Positions 36,097 through 43,085 of a stretch of 46,046 nt of DNA are shown in pieces. The translations under genes were made by a program, and so were the position numbers. The DNA lies in contig JAFUJH010000062.1 in the NCBI GenBank assembly GCA_017473775.1, forward strand, positions 1 to 46,046, read 5' to 3'. The notes beneath the pieces are model-generated. The model was not told the DNA's origin, searched no databases, and worked only from the letters and a program-made list of their open reading frames with translations. The DNA is from Ruminococcus sp. (GTDB lineage: Bacteria; Bacillota; Clostridia; Oscillospirales; Acutalibacteraceae). How positions within the stretch are numbered: position 1 is the first letter of the stretch; every line of letters begins with the position of its first letter.

Positions 36097-37197
36097 ATGA
36101 GAAAAATCATCATTAACGACAACCAAAGAGGATTCCTATTCAAAAACGGAAAGTATGAGAAAATGCTTACAGCAGGTAAGTACAACCTCAGCCGCAATAT
36201 GGAGGTTGAGATAGCTCGGCTTGATGCCGCCATAGCTCCCAAGCATTGCACTCTTGATACCTTGCTTGCAGATAAGGCAGTATCACAGTATCTTGATGTT
36301 ATCGAGGTGCTTGATATGCAGATTGCACTCCACTATGTAAACGGAGTTTTTGAGTCAATCCTCAAAAGCGGCAGGCACGCATTCTGGAATATCCACCAGA
36401 ATCACCGGTTCACCATTGTGGATATATCAGATCCTATGATGAACGGCAAAGTTCCTGAGCACATCTTCAGCCGAATTGCCAATATCTACTACACAAAGGT
36501 AGAGATTGCAGACTACGAGAAAGGCCGTCTGTATTATAACAGCAAGTTCATAAAGCTTCTGGATGCAGGTACATACTATTTCTGGAAGAACGGCACCAAG
36601 GTAGATGTTGGTATCGTTGATACCAGACTTACACAACTGAATATTGCAGGTCAGGAGATTCTCACTCTTGATAAGGTAGCAGTAAGAATCAACTTTGTTC
36701 TGAATTACCGCGTCACGGATTATGTGAATGTTCTGACACAAATCGATAATTTTACCGAGCAGATACATGTGTGTGCTCAGCTTGCACTCAGGGAGTTTGT
36801 CGGCAAGCACAAGCTTGACGAAATACTGGATTCCAAGGATGAGCTTGGTCAGTATGTGTTCTCAAAGCTTAAAGCAAAGGAGCAGGATCTGTTTGTAACC
36901 TTCAGCGATGCAGGTGTCAAGGATATTATCCTTCCCGGCGAGGTTCGTTCCATTATGAACACTGTCCTCATTGCAGAGAAGCGTGCACAGGCAAGCATCA
37001 TCACACGCCGCGAGGAGGTAGCTTCTACCCGTTCACTGCTCAACACTGCCCGTCTTATGGACGAGAATCAGACTCTCTACAGACTCAAGGAGCTTGAGTA
37101 CATCGAGCGTATTTGTGAGAATGTAGGTAACATCAATCTGAGCGGTGGGGATATGCTCACTCAGCTTGCAGGAATTATCGGAGCAAAAAGCTCCTGA
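36097..37197 (+). CDS. SPFH/band-7 (slipin-like) protein linked to RtcB
   Basis: 366 residues. No signal peptide or membrane helix. The N-terminal ~170 residues hold three copies of a short motif: FLFKNGKYEKMLTAGKYNL (~13-31), LHYVNGVFESILKSGRHAFW (~74-93) and LYYNSKFIKLLDAGTYYFWK (~151-170). The last leads into the SPFH core (VRINFVLNYRVTDYVNVL, DEILDSKDELGQYV), with a coiled C-terminal part (AEKRAQASIITRREEVAST). SPFH proteins assemble into membrane-associated rings. Families of this type sit beside rtcB in several bacterial RNA-repair loci. AGAGGTG precedes the ATG; 72 bp before rtcB. Confidence 0.85.
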   Translation: MRKIIINDNQRGFLFKNGKYEKMLTAGKYNLSRNMEVEIARLDAAIAPKHCTLDTLLADKAVSQYLDVIEVLDMQIALHYVNGVFESILKSGRHAFWNIHQNHRFTIVDISDPMMNGKVPEHIFSRIANIYYTKVEIADYEKGRLYYNSKFIKLLDAGTYYFWKNGTKVDVGIVDTRLTQLNIAGQEILTLDKVAVRINFVLNYRVTDYVNVLTQIDNFTEQIHVCAQLALREFVGKHKLDEILDSKDELGQYVFSKLKAKEQDLFVTFSDAGVKDIILPGEVRSIMNTVLIAEKRAQASIITRREEVASTRSLLNTARLMDENQTLYRLKELEYIERICENVGNINLSGGDMLTQLAGIIGAKSS

Positions 37198-37215
37198 TAC
37201 AATACAGTAACTCAG

Positions 37216-37250
37216 GAGGATTCAGCAAAGCTCTGCTGAGTCCTCATTTT
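37216..37250 (+). promoter_or_regulatory. Hairpin between the SPFH gene and rtcB
   Basis: GAGGATTCAGCA (37216-37227) pairs with TGCTGAGTCCTC (37234-37245) around AAGCTC, with one T-G pair, then ATTTTC. This is a weak or partial terminator that may lower rtcB output relative to SPFH, or a processing site. Confidence 0.5.
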
Positions 37251-37269
37251 CTATGAAAGGAGAATTAAT

Positions 37270-38472
37270 ATGATAGAAGTAATCGGAAAGCATAACACAG
37301 CCCTGTGTTATACAGATATACTGGAGAGCTCAGCCTACGGACAGATTCTGGCTGTTTGTAACGAATCAGCCTTCGCTGACTCCAAAATCCGCATTATGCC
37401 TGATGTTCACGCAGGTCTGGGCTGTACCATCGGCACAACTATGACAGTAACTGATAAGGTTGTCCCCGGTATGGTGGGCGTGGATATCGGTTGCGGTATG
37501 GAAACAGTAAAGATCAAAGAAAAGGATATCGACTTTGAAAAACTGGACACCCTCATCCGCAAGGAGATTCCCTGCGGCAGAGCGGTCAGAAGGATATCTC
37601 ATCCTCTTAATAAAGAGATAAGCCTCAAGGAGCTTGTCTGTGCATCTGCAGTTGATATAGAATACGCCGGAAAAAGCATCGGTACTCTGGGGGGAGGCAA
37701 TCACTTCATTGAGCTTGATAAGGACAGCGACGGCAATGTATACCTTGTTGTACATTCAGGAAGCCGTCACTTAGGTTGTGAGGTTGCAAAGCTATATCAA
37801 CTGGAGGGCAGGCGTGCAATGTGGGGCGGAGCCCGTCACCAGATTTTAGAGGTCATCAGTAACCTGAAGGAACAGGGCAGGCACAAGGAGATAGAGTCCA
37901 CTGTCCGCTCTCTCAAGCAGGACCACAGAATCGACATTCCTCATGAGCTGGCATATGTAGAGGGCAGGCTCTTTGATGACTACATCCACGATATGAAGAT
38001 AGTACAGCATTTTGCAACCCTCAACAGAAAGGCTATGACCGATATAATTTTAGAGGGAATGGGCTTTACAGAGATTGAGCGTTTTACTACAATTCATAAC
38101 TACATTGATACAGATTCTATGATTCTCAGAAAAGGTGCAGTGTCTGCAAAAGCAAGGGAGAAGCTTCTGATTCCTATCAATATGCGTGACGGAAGCCTTA
38201 TCTGTATTGGCAAGGGTAACGAGGATTGGAATTGCTCAGCACCTCACGGAGCAGGCAGGCTTATGTCTAGAAGTGCCGCATCACAGACTCTGTCTATGGA
38301 TGAGTACAAGGAGCAGATGTCGGGAATTTTCACTACCTGCATCAGCCCCGACACCCTCGACGAATCTCCTATGGCATACAAAAGTCTGGAGAATATTGTC
38401 AGCAATATTACTCCTACTGCGGATATAGTCTGCAGAATCACTCCCATCTATAATTTCAAGTCTGCAGAATAA
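37270..38472 (+). CDS. rtcB: RtcB RNA ligase
   Basis: A 400-residue GTP/Mn-dependent ligase joining RNA 2',3'-cyclic phosphate (or 3'-phosphate) to 5'-OH ends. Visible motifs: MPDVHAGLGCTIG, GVDIGCGME (metal-binding Cys), GGGNHFIEL, VHSGSRHLG, TIHNYID, and GKGNEDWNCSAPHGAGRLMSR with the His that becomes guanylylated. Length fits the bacterial short type. GAAAGGAG precedes the ATG. No rtcA, rtcR, archease or Ro gene is nearby; the partners here are SPFH and, upstream, two WYL regulators and candidate RNAs. Confidence 0.95.
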   Translation: MIEVIGKHNTALCYTDILESSAYGQILAVCNESAFADSKIRIMPDVHAGLGCTIGTTMTVTDKVVPGMVGVDIGCGMETVKIKEKDIDFEKLDTLIRKEIPCGRAVRRISHPLNKEISLKELVCASAVDIEYAGKSIGTLGGGNHFIELDKDSDGNVYLVVHSGSRHLGCEVAKLYQLEGRRAMWGGARHQILEVISNLKEQGRHKEIESTVRSLKQDHRIDIPHELAYVEGRLFDDYIHDMKIVQHFATLNRKAMTDIILEGMGFTEIERFTTIHNYIDTDSMILRKGAVSAKAREKLLIPINMRDGSLICIGKGNEDWNCSAPHGAGRLMSRSAASQTLSMDEYKEQMSGIFTTCISPDTLDESPMAYKSLENIVSNITPTADIVCRITPIYNFKSAE

Positions 38473-38495
38473 AAGAAAAAACTCAATTCTGTCTA

Positions 38496-38524
38496 TTGCA
38501 ATCACTCGTTTTCGGTGCTATAAT
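38496..38524 (+). promoter_or_regulatory. Promoter of the CHAP-dockerin gene
   Basis: TTGCAA (38496-38501), a 17-bp spacer and TATAAT (38519-38524), about 32 bp before the GTG start. Confidence 0.7.
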
Positions 38525-38556
38525 TTCAGCATATAAAACAGAGAGGATTTTAATCA

Positions 38557-39495
38557 GTGAAATCATTATTCAGAAGATTTACCGCTTCTTTTCTTGTGTT
38601 AATGCTTCTTTTCGCTTCGGTATGCTTTACTGCAACTGCTGCTGCAGATGAGTTCCCCAATACCCACATCAACACAGGCAATCAGCGGATTGATATTATT
38701 GAGATTGCAAAAACTCAGGTAGGATTCAGAGAAGGTCCCCATAACGACACAAAGTACGGCAGCTGGTACGGACTTCCAAATCAGCCTTGGTGCGCAATGT
38801 TTGTGTCATGGTGTGCACGGCAGGCAGGTATCCCTACGGATATTCTCCGTAACTGTGCTGTTGCTGCTCCTGACTACGGCTACTTTGATATTCCTTACTA
38901 TGACGGTGAGGAATACACTCCCCAGACAGGCGACCTGTTTTTTACCAAGACCTTCAGCCATGTTGGACTTGTCTATTATGTAGATGGAGAGTATTGCTAC
39001 ACTATCGAGGGCAACACCAATATTGACGGAAGTAACGAGGGAATAGGTGTGTTTATCCGCACAAGAAAGATTAGCGATTATTATTTCGGTGTGCCTGATT
39101 ATAATTACAAATCACAGCAGACCCACCAGTGCGATAAATCATCCTGTATCAGCGTTGAATCCGCACATCCTCATTACTCCAACTATCTTTGCTCTGTGTG
39201 CAAGGCGATCACACCTGATTATTCCAGCTTCAATTACGCTGACAAATGTATCGATTGTGCCAAGAATCACCACCGAGGCTATGTGGGTGACTGCGACGGC
39301 GACAGGATAGTAACCATCAAGGATGCTACCGCAATCCAGAAGCATATCGCTCAGGTTGCCCTGATACCTGATAATTATCTTGGTTTTGCAGATGCAGATA
39401 CGGACACTGTCCTTACCATCAAGGATGCCACTGCAATTCAGAAGCACATCGCAGGCATAGACACAGGATATCCCATAGGTGTAGCAGTAACATAA
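38557..39495 (+). CDS. Secreted CHAP-domain amidase/peptidase with type I dockerin
   Basis: 312 residues, GTG start after GAGAGGA. A signal peptide (1-30) precedes a CHAP-like cysteine peptidase/amidase domain (about 44-185; NQPWCAMFVSWCARQAG with the catalytic Cys, and FSHVGLVYYV with the His). A Cys/His-rich linker (about 188-240; CDKSSC, CSVC, KCIDC) may bind metal. At the C-terminus is a dockerin with two calcium-loop repeats (DCDGDRIVTIKDATAIQKHI and DADTDTVLTIKDATAIQKHI). Dockerins bind cohesins of cellulosome-type scaffolds; a peptidoglycan-cutting enzyme attached this way suggests wall remodelling at the scaffold. Own promoter and terminator. Confidence 0.9.
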   Translation: MKSLFRRFTASFLVLMLLFASVCFTATAAADEFPNTHINTGNQRIDIIEIAKTQVGFREGPHNDTKYGSWYGLPNQPWCAMFVSWCARQAGIPTDILRNCAVAAPDYGYFDIPYYDGEEYTPQTGDLFFTKTFSHVGLVYYVDGEYCYTIEGNTNIDGSNEGIGVFIRTRKISDYYFGVPDYNYKSQQTHQCDKSSCISVESAHPHYSNYLCSVCKAITPDYSSFNYADKCIDCAKNHHRGYVGDCDGDRIVTIKDATAIQKHIAQVALIPDNYLGFADADTDTVLTIKDATAIQKHIAGIDTGYPIGVAVT

Positions 39496-39513
39496 CAATA
39501 GTTTTATAAGACT

Positions 39514-39545
39514 AACGGCTCCCGATTTGTTTTGGAGCCGTTTTT
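39514..39545 (+). terminator. Terminator after the CHAP-dockerin gene
   Basis: AACGGCTCC (39514-39522) pairs with GGAGCCGTT (39534-39542), then a T run to 39545. Confidence 0.92.
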
Positions 39546-39612
39546 CTGTGCTATTTACTTTTTATAAAAATATAATCCGAATGTTATATTTTGGGATAAT
39601 TAAAACTAACTA

Positions 39613-39641
39613 TTGAAATCGAACAAACATTCTGTTATTAT
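39613..39641 (+). promoter_or_regulatory. Promoter with LexA-like SOS box ahead of uvrX
   Basis: TTGAAA (39613-39618), a 17-bp spacer and TATTAT (39636-39641). The spacer holds CGAACAAACATTCTG (39620-39634), one base from the Gram-positive LexA core GAAC-N4-GTTC. A repressor bound there would block the promoter, as expected for a damage-inducible polymerase. Confidence 0.6.
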
Positions 39642-39672
39642 ATATGTAGCGAAGTTTAAAGGAGGGGTAGAA

Positions 39673-41160
39673 GTGAATAAGAAATATTTGTGTATAGATT
39701 TAAAGTCCTTCTATGCCTCTGTTGAGTGTGTAGAAAGACGCCTTGACCCGTTGACTACAAATCTTGTTGTTGCGGATATAAGCAGAACAGAAAAGACCAT
39801 TTGTCTGGCTGTTACGCCTTCTCTGAAGTCCTTTGGGATATCAGGCAGAGCAAGGCTCTTTGAGGTTCTTGAACAAGTAGGAAGAATCAACGCAGACAGA
39901 CAAAGAAAAGCCGGAACAAAAAAACTTTTAAAAGGTGTTTATGATATTCGGGAGATACAGAGCAATCCCTATGTTGCTCTTGATTTTGTCATAGCTCCCC
40001 CCCGTATGTCCCACTATATGAAATGGAGCACATACATATATCAGATATATCTTAAATATGTTTCACCTGATGATATTCACGCCTACTCCATCGATGAGGT
40101 TTTTATTGATATTACAGGTTATCTGGAGAATGCAAAGATGACAGCCCGTGAGTTTGCGCAGACAATTATTCTGGATGTAATGAGGAGCACAGGCATTACA
40201 GCCACCGCAGGTATAGGCACAAATATGTATCTTGCAAAAATTGCAATGGATATTTCTGCTAAGAAGATGCCTGCAGATGAGAACGGAGTACGAATCGCTG
40301 AGCTTGATGAAATGTCATACAGAGAGAAGCTGTGGTCCCATACACCTATTACAGACTTCTGGCGAGTTGGCAGAGGCATTGCAAAAAAACTTGAAAATTA
40401 CGGTATGCACACTATGGGGGATGTAGCCCGTTGTTCTCTGGAATGTGAGGATTGGCTCTATCAGATGTTTGGAGTGAACGCAGAGCTTCTCATAGACCAC
40501 GCCTGGGGTTGGGAGCCTTGCACCATTGCCGATGTAAAAGCATACAAGCCCACCTCAACAAGTCTCAGCACAGGTCAGGTACTGCATTGTCCCTACACCT
40601 TTGAAAAAGCAAGACTTATCGCAAGAGAGATGATAGACCAGCTTGTCTACGACCTTGTAGAAAAGAAGCTTGCAACTGACCAGTTGGTGCTCACCGTTGG
40701 TTACGATATAGAGAATCTTCGGAATAAAGAGATTATGAGCACATATAAGGGTGAGATATGTGTTGACCACTATGGCCGCAAAGTTCCAAAGCACGCCCAT
40801 GGCACAACAAACCTGCCAAGCAAAACTATGTCATCAACAGCACTTATCAATGCACTCGTAGAATTATTTGACAGGATTGTTGATAAAAACCTTTTGGTCC
40901 GCAGACTTACAATTGCAGCCTGTAAGCTTGTTGATGAGGCAGAGGTTACAAAGGGCTTTGTTGCTGAACAGCTGGACCTGTTTACGGATTATGATACACA
41001 GTCAAATTCGGAATCGCTCTCAAGAGAAAAGAAAATGCAGGACGCAGTTGTAACTATAAAACACAGATTTGGCAAGAACGCCATCTTCAAAGGTATGAAT
41101 CTTCAGGATGGTGCAACCGCAATAGAGCGTAACGGCCAAATCGGCGGACATAAAGCGTGA
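39673..41160 (+). CDS. uvrX: Y-family DNA polymerase, UvrX/UmuC type
   Basis: 495 residues from GTG 39673, preceded by AAAGGAGGGG; the frame is open 60 bp further upstream without a ribosome site. The catalytic palm shows CIDLKSFYASVECVERRLDPL (first Asp) and YSIDEVFIDITGY (Asp-Glu pair); the thumb and little-finger regions follow. QLDLF (433-437) is a beta-clamp-binding motif. It performs error-prone lesion bypass. It is followed 11 bp later by a YolD-like partner, the same pairing as uvrX-yolD on SP-beta and on many Firmicutes plasmids and ICEs, so mobile origin is possible. Confidence 0.94.
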   Translation: MNKKYLCIDLKSFYASVECVERRLDPLTTNLVVADISRTEKTICLAVTPSLKSFGISGRARLFEVLEQVGRINADRQRKAGTKKLLKGVYDIREIQSNPYVALDFVIAPPRMSHYMKWSTYIYQIYLKYVSPDDIHAYSIDEVFIDITGYLENAKMTAREFAQTIILDVMRSTGITATAGIGTNMYLAKIAMDISAKKMPADENGVRIAELDEMSYREKLWSHTPITDFWRVGRGIAKKLENYGMHTMGDVARCSLECEDWLYQMFGVNAELLIDHAWGWEPCTIADVKAYKPTSTSLSTGQVLHCPYTFEKARLIAREMIDQLVYDLVEKKLATDQLVLTVGYDIENLRNKEIMSTYKGEICVDHYGRKVPKHAHGTTNLPSKTMSSTALINALVELFDRIVDKNLLVRRLTIAACKLVDEAEVTKGFVAEQLDLFTDYDTQSNSESLSREKKMQDAVVTIKHRFGKNAIFKGMNLQDGATAIERNGQIGGHKA

Positions 41161-41171
41161 GGTGAGATGTT

Positions 41172-41591
41172 ATGGCAGATAATTATAAGGATATAATCCA
41201 CCTTCCGCACTATACATCAAAGACAAGACCGCGAATGTCTGTGTATAACAGAGCGGCTCAGTTTTCTCCCTTTGCGGCATTGACAGGTTATGACGAAGCA
41301 GTAAAAGAAACCGCAAGATTCACAGATGATAAAGCAGAGCTTGACGAATATCAGATTGAAGTAATCAACAACAAGCTCAATATCGCCTTGGAAAAGAAAG
41401 ATCAAAATCCTGTCCTGAGCATTACCTTTTTCAAGCCCGACAGCAGAAAAAAAGGCGGCGAGTACATAACAGTATCAGGTATTATCAAACGAATAGACGA
41501 AACCAGCCACACTGTTGTTCTGACAGACGGCTCAGAAATTCCCATAAGGCTTATATACGACATAAACGGAGAAATTTTTGAAGCTATCTGA
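41172..41591 (+). CDS. yolD: YolD-like protein
   Basis: 139 residues. The N-terminus (YKDIIHLPHYTSKTRPRMSVYNRAAQFSPFAALTGYDEAV) is diagnostic for the YolD family; the C-terminal half is a small beta-barrel-like domain (GEYITVSGIIKRIDE, VLTDGSEIPIRLIYDI). YolD proteins are encoded next to UvrX-type polymerases and are thought to be functional partners; their activity is not established. AGGTGAGATGTT precedes the ATG. Confidence 0.92.
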   Translation: MADNYKDIIHLPHYTSKTRPRMSVYNRAAQFSPFAALTGYDEAVKETARFTDDKAELDEYQIEVINNKLNIALEKKDQNPVLSITFFKPDSRKKGGEYITVSGIIKRIDETSHTVVLTDGSEIPIRLIYDINGEIFEAI

Positions 41592-41627
41592 GAATTAAAG
41601 GAGATGAATAATTATTAAAGGCCTGAG

Positions 41628-41774
41628 AATTTTTTTACTGATAAGCAAAATGAAATGCTCAAGAGTATAGGCATAGATTTGTTCGATGAAGTTGACTATA
41701 CAGATGATTAATTAAATGATATGTATGATATGATTCAGAATAATATATATAAGCATTCGGTTGTGTTCTTATAA
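41628..41774 (+). pseudogene. Decayed small gene after yolD
   Basis: One reading frame reads NFFTDKQNEMLKSIGIDLFD..., is stopped by TAA in DYTDD-stop-LNDMYDM, and continues in the same frame to a stop at 41774. A one-base change (TAA from GAA) would join the halves. An AAAGGAG lies upstream at 41597-41603, but the frame has a stop between it and the first residues. Short helical proteins like this often follow uvrX-yolD in Clostridia. The rest of 41592-41801 shows nothing else. Confidence 0.35.
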
Positions 41775-41801
41775 GCTGACACAATTTATACTACAGGTTT
41801 A

Positions 41802-41830
41802 TTGACTGAGGCATAACTATGTGTTAAGAT
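41802..41830 (+). promoter_or_regulatory. Promoter of the 44-residue gene
   Basis: TTGACT (41802-41807), a 17-bp spacer and TAAGAT (41825-41830). Confidence 0.6.
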
Positions 41831-41877
41831 AACATCAGAAAAACAGAGAGGCAAGACCTTTCGGAAAGGAAATTCAA

Positions 41878-42012
41878 ATGTTCAACATTAACTTCAGATT
41901 TACTGTAAACGAATATGGATACGAGTTCATATCCTCAATAGAATTTGAGGGTATTAATAAAGTGCACCCATATGAGAACGGTAAAAATGAACGGTTGAAC
42001 ACGCCCGAATAA
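41878..42012 (+). CDS. 44-residue protein of unknown function
   Basis: ATG 41878 follows GGAAAGGA; the frame reads MFNINFRFTVNEYGYEFISS and ends at TAA 42012. It has a promoter with a near-consensus -35 box ahead and a perfect terminator about 20 bp behind, so the unit is complete despite its size. The sequence is acidic/aromatic with alternating polar-hydrophobic residues, suggesting a small beta-sheet. No family recognised. Confidence 0.6.
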   Translation: MFNINFRFTVNEYGYEFISSIEFEGINKVHPYENGKNERLNTPE

Positions 42013-42032
42013 CCTTTTGCGTGCTGAAAATC

Positions 42033-42066
42033 ACCGCCTGCCTCTCATATGTGGCAGGCGGTTTTT
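42033..42066 (+). terminator. Terminator after the 44-residue gene
   Basis: ACCGCCTGCC (42033-42042) pairs perfectly with GGCAGGCGGT (42053-42062), followed by TTTT. Confidence 0.92.
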
Positions 42067-42112
42067 ATATGCAAAAAATTCAGGGCGAATTTGAATTTCG
42101 GAGGTGAAAGAA

Positions 42113-42340
42113 ATGTCTTCTTATCCTGTAATCAATATGGTTGCAACAGGTCAGAATATCCAGCAGTTAAGAATCAACGCCGGCCTTTCAGTAGTGAATC
42201 TTCAACAGATTTTCGGCTTTTCAACACCGCAGGCAATCTATAAATGGCAGCGAGGTACAGCACTGCCGACACTTGACAATATGGTTATTTTGGCAACGAT
42301 TTTTAACACAAATATCGATGATATTCTGGTGTTTTCATAA
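42113..42340 (+). CDS. Small XRE-type helix-turn-helix regulator
   Basis: 75 residues from ATG 42113, after GGAGGTG. A single HTH domain: GQNIQQLRINAGLSVVNLQQIFGFSTPQAIYKWQRGTALPTLDNM, in which PQAIYKWQRG is the recognition-helix region. There is no ligand domain. It lies between a small orphan gene and the tRNA cluster, so its target is unknown; autoregulation is usual for such proteins. Confidence 0.85.
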   Translation: MSSYPVINMVATGQNIQQLRINAGLSVVNLQQIFGFSTPQAIYKWQRGTALPTLDNMVILATIFNTNIDDILVFS

Positions 42341-42409
42341 TTATGTAATAATAATTTTCAAATAACAAATCGGATTGACGGTTGACATCTCGGACAGACG
42401 AGAATAAAT

Positions 42410-42484
42410 GCTCCGGTAGTTCAATGGCAGAACGAGCGACTTATAATCGCTTAATGATTGGTTCAAATCCATCTCGGAGCACCA
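42410..42484 (+). tRNA. tRNA-Ile (UAU), T-stem defective
   Basis: Acceptor GCTCCGG/TCGGAGC with encoded CCA; D-arm GTTC/GAAC; anticodon arm AGCGA-CTTATAA-TCGCT with anticodon TAT, reading AUA. The T-arm is ATTGG-TTCAAAT-CCATC, in which the two outer pairs are broken; deleting one T would restore GATGG/CCATC. Bacteria normally read AUA with a lysidine-modified CAU tRNA, so UAU is unusual. Could be a pseudo-tRNA. Confidence 0.75.
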
Positions 42485-42557
42485 CAAATAACTCTGATGT
42501 TCAATTGGTTGAATAATCAGATAATGCATTTTTGAGTTCCGTCCGAGCTGCTAATAT

Positions 42558-42633
42558 GACGCCTTCTTCTAATCGGTAAGGAAAACGGACTTTCAATCCG
42601 TTAATGTGGGTTCGATTCCCGCAGGCGCCACCA
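42558..42633 (+). tRNA. tRNA-Glu (UUC)
   Basis: Acceptor GACGCCT/AGGCGCC with one A-C mismatch at pair 2-71, CCA encoded; D-stem TTCT/AGGA; anticodon arm ACGGA-CTTTCAA-TCCGT (TTC); T-arm GTGGG-TTCGATT-CCCGC with one T-G pair. Confidence 0.85.
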
Positions 42634-42637
42634 ATAC

Positions 42638-42711
42638 GCCCCCTTCGTCAAAGGGTAGGACGCGAGATTCTCAATCTCGAAACACGGGTTCGAGTCCCGT
42701 AGGGGGTACCA
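42638..42711 (+). tRNA. tRNA-Glu (CUC)
   Basis: Acceptor GCCCCCT/AGGGGGT (first pair G-T) with encoded CCA; anticodon arm CGAGA-TTCTCAA-TCTCG (CTC); T-arm ACGGG-TTCGAGT-CCCGT intact. It starts 4 nt after the previous tRNA, so the two are co-transcribed. Confidence 0.88.
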
Positions 42712-42976
42712 AAGCAATATAATCCGAACCATATCTTCCAAATCGGAAGCGGGTTCGGATTATTTGTTTATTTCCCATAATGGAAACAAGGGTTGCCGTT
42801 TTGGCAACCCTTGTCTTTTTGTTTGCATCCCGTTCCGCAAGCCACCGCTGAAAATCAGCCTGCACTTCTGGCTTGGCATAATCGGCTCTAATATCATCAA
42901 ACACGCAGCGAGCGAACCGCTCAACGGCATATTGCGGAATGGTTGTATTGTTTACCAGCTTTTTCTTTCTTCCCAT
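42671..42976 (-). CDS. Small mobile-element-type protein running into tRNA-Glu
   Basis: A 101-codon frame; ATG 42976 follows AAGGGTG. The first ~52 residues (MGRKKKLVNNTTIPQYAVER, FQRWLAERDANKK) look like a real small protein of the kind found in gut Firmicutes conjugative elements. The rest is translated through two hairpins and the antisense of tRNA-Glu(CUC), giving a meaningless PPTGLEP tail. The natural 3' end was probably lost where the accessory segment joins the tRNA. Function unknown; an intact short product is possible but not shown. Confidence 0.45.
   Translation of the reverse strand: MGRKKKLVNNTTIPQYAVERFARCVFDDIRADYAKPEVQADFQRWLAERDANKKTRVAKTATLVSIMGNKQIIRTRFRFGRYGSDYIALVPPTGLEPVFRD
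42719..42766 (+). terminator. Terminator of the tRNA cluster
   Basis: ATAATCCGAACC (42719-42730) pairs perfectly with GGTTCGGATTAT (42752-42763), with inner CTTCC/GGAAG, then a T-rich tract. Confidence 0.75.
42786..42820 (+). terminator. Second plus-strand terminator
   Basis: ACAAGGGTTGCC (42786-42797) pairs perfectly with GGCAACCCTTGT (42803-42814), loop GTTTT, then CTTTTT. It lies within the frame of the minus-strand small gene. Confidence 0.8.
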
Positions 42977-43045
42977 ATAAACGGCACCCTTTCTTAATTT
43001 TTAGGTACCATATTTTAGTTAGAAACTGAAGATAGTGGAGGGCAG

Positions 43046-43085
43046 CAGAAAACCCAGACCATTACGGCCTGGGTCATTTTTTTAT
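43046..43085. terminator. Hairpin after the secreted-protein gene
   Basis: ACCCAG (43052-43057) pairs with CTGGGT (43069-43074); T-rich on the plus side (43077-43083) and TTTTC on the minus side. It is joined to GGGCAGCAGAAAACC (43040-43054), which recurs at 43612. Confidence 0.55.

Noticed and set aside
42382-42409. TTGACA as promoter of the tRNA cluster
   Set aside because: The matching -10 position would fall at the first base of the tRNA and is poor (TAAATG). The cluster's promoter is not identified.
42671-42830. C-terminal half of the 101-codon minus-strand protein
   Set aside because: It is read through two terminators and the antisense of tRNA-Glu, so it is unlikely to be natural coding sequence.
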